Source: Pedobacter sp. (GTDB taxonomy: Bacteria > Bacteroidota > Bacteroidia > Sphingobacteriales > Sphingobacteriaceae). From it: a stretch of 61,368 nt of DNA. Positions 61,340-61,368 of the stretch are shown in pieces (positions within the stretch are counted from its first letter, which is position 1; each line of letters opens with the position of its first letter). Made by a program: the position numbers and the translations under genes. The stretch spans positions 1 through 61,368 of the forward strand of contig JANXVH010000129.1 of assembly GCA_025351765.1 (NCBI GenBank), written 5' to 3'. The notes beneath the pieces were generated by a model, which was not told the DNA's origin, searched no databases, and saw only the letters and a program-made list of their open reading frames with translations.

Positions 61340-61368
61340 ATGGATACAAAAAACAAGACAAGTGCCAT
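61340..61368 (+). CDS. Possible start of a gene cut by the window edge
   Basis: An ATG at 61340 opens MDTKNKTSA, running off the window. The 204 bp before it (61136-61339) are AT-rich, with a TATATTTA (one mismatch to TAnnTTTG) some 20 bp upstream. There is no other content in the gap. Too short to identify. Confidence 0.35.

Overview
The window looks like about 61 kb of chromosome from a Bacteroidota bacterium, most likely a Sphingobacteriaceae member close to Pedobacter. The grounds are low-to-moderate GC, TTG / TAnnTTTG promoters, the N-acylated arginine pathway with ArgF', an IPExxxVDY protein between acpP and pyk, a DUF5117-type zinc protease, PorT-like and DUF6600 proteins and a histone H1-like small basic protein. 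Almost all of it is housekeeping chromosome. I see no prophage, insertion sequence or CRISPR array.

Layout. 1-2.0 kb: 3' part of polA and convergent ybaB; the first ~120 bp of polA look like high-GC betaproteobacterial sequence joined to a Bacteroidota gene. 2.0-2.7 kb: a probable decayed outer-membrane protein gene with four imperfect 22-bp repeats. 2.7-3.8 kb: an old-yellow-enzyme gene. 4.0-14.9 kb: an arginine operon (acyl-glutamate synthase-like GNAT, argG, argC, argD, argF', argB, a divergent proC, argE, argH) plus an aminotransferase, with a scar of a DUF1016 nuclease gene between argF' and argB. 15-18 kb: prfC and a DUF6600 protein. 18.2-24.1 kb: a tetrapyrrole-methylase-family SAM methyltransferase, nadD, gmk, yicC, a CarboxypepD_reg-like protein, and acpP-fabF-rnc. 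24.2-28.7 kb: IPExxxVDY, pyk (with an operator-like palindrome in its promoter), tRNA-Ser, a 58-aa histone H1-like gene, two small regulatory-looking genes, and a beta-barrel protein. 28.8-36.6 kb: a GH3 glycosidase and an AddAB-like nuclease/helicase pair. 36.7-40.7 kb: pdhB, tex and an Lrp/AsnC regulator. 40.7-41.2 kb: a promoter, two tRNA-like genes with very long variable arms, and a terminator. 41.2-49.0 kb: two amidohydrolase genes, a frameshifted sterol-desaturase gene and a zinc metalloprotease. 49.0-51.0 kb: GNAT, lipoprotein, Tat-exported Dabb protein, 4-TM protein. 51.0-54.0 kb: a trp attenuator (leader peptide with two Trp codons) and trpE-trpG-trpC. 54.0-61.1 kb: hflX, rbfA, a lipid kinase, an App1-like phosphatase, aat and a SNF2 helicase. 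The start of another gene may lie at the right edge.

How genes work together. The arginine cluster covers nearly the whole route from glutamate to arginine through N-acyl intermediates; carbamoyl-phosphate synthase is not here. ArgF' has Val at the position that separates acetyl- from succinyl-ornithine transcarbamylases, which favours N-succinyl intermediates. The trp cluster holds only the chorismate-to-anthranilate and IGP synthase steps, under an apparent transcription attenuator.

The most unusual element is the tandem pair of tRNA-like genes at 40813-41111. They have near-perfect cloverleaf constraints, compensatory acceptor-stem changes, an identical odd anticodon arm (7-nt loop TTGTCTC, nominal anticodon GUC) and variable regions of about 38 and 73 nt, behind a perfect-consensus promoter. 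I do not recognise a described family matching them.
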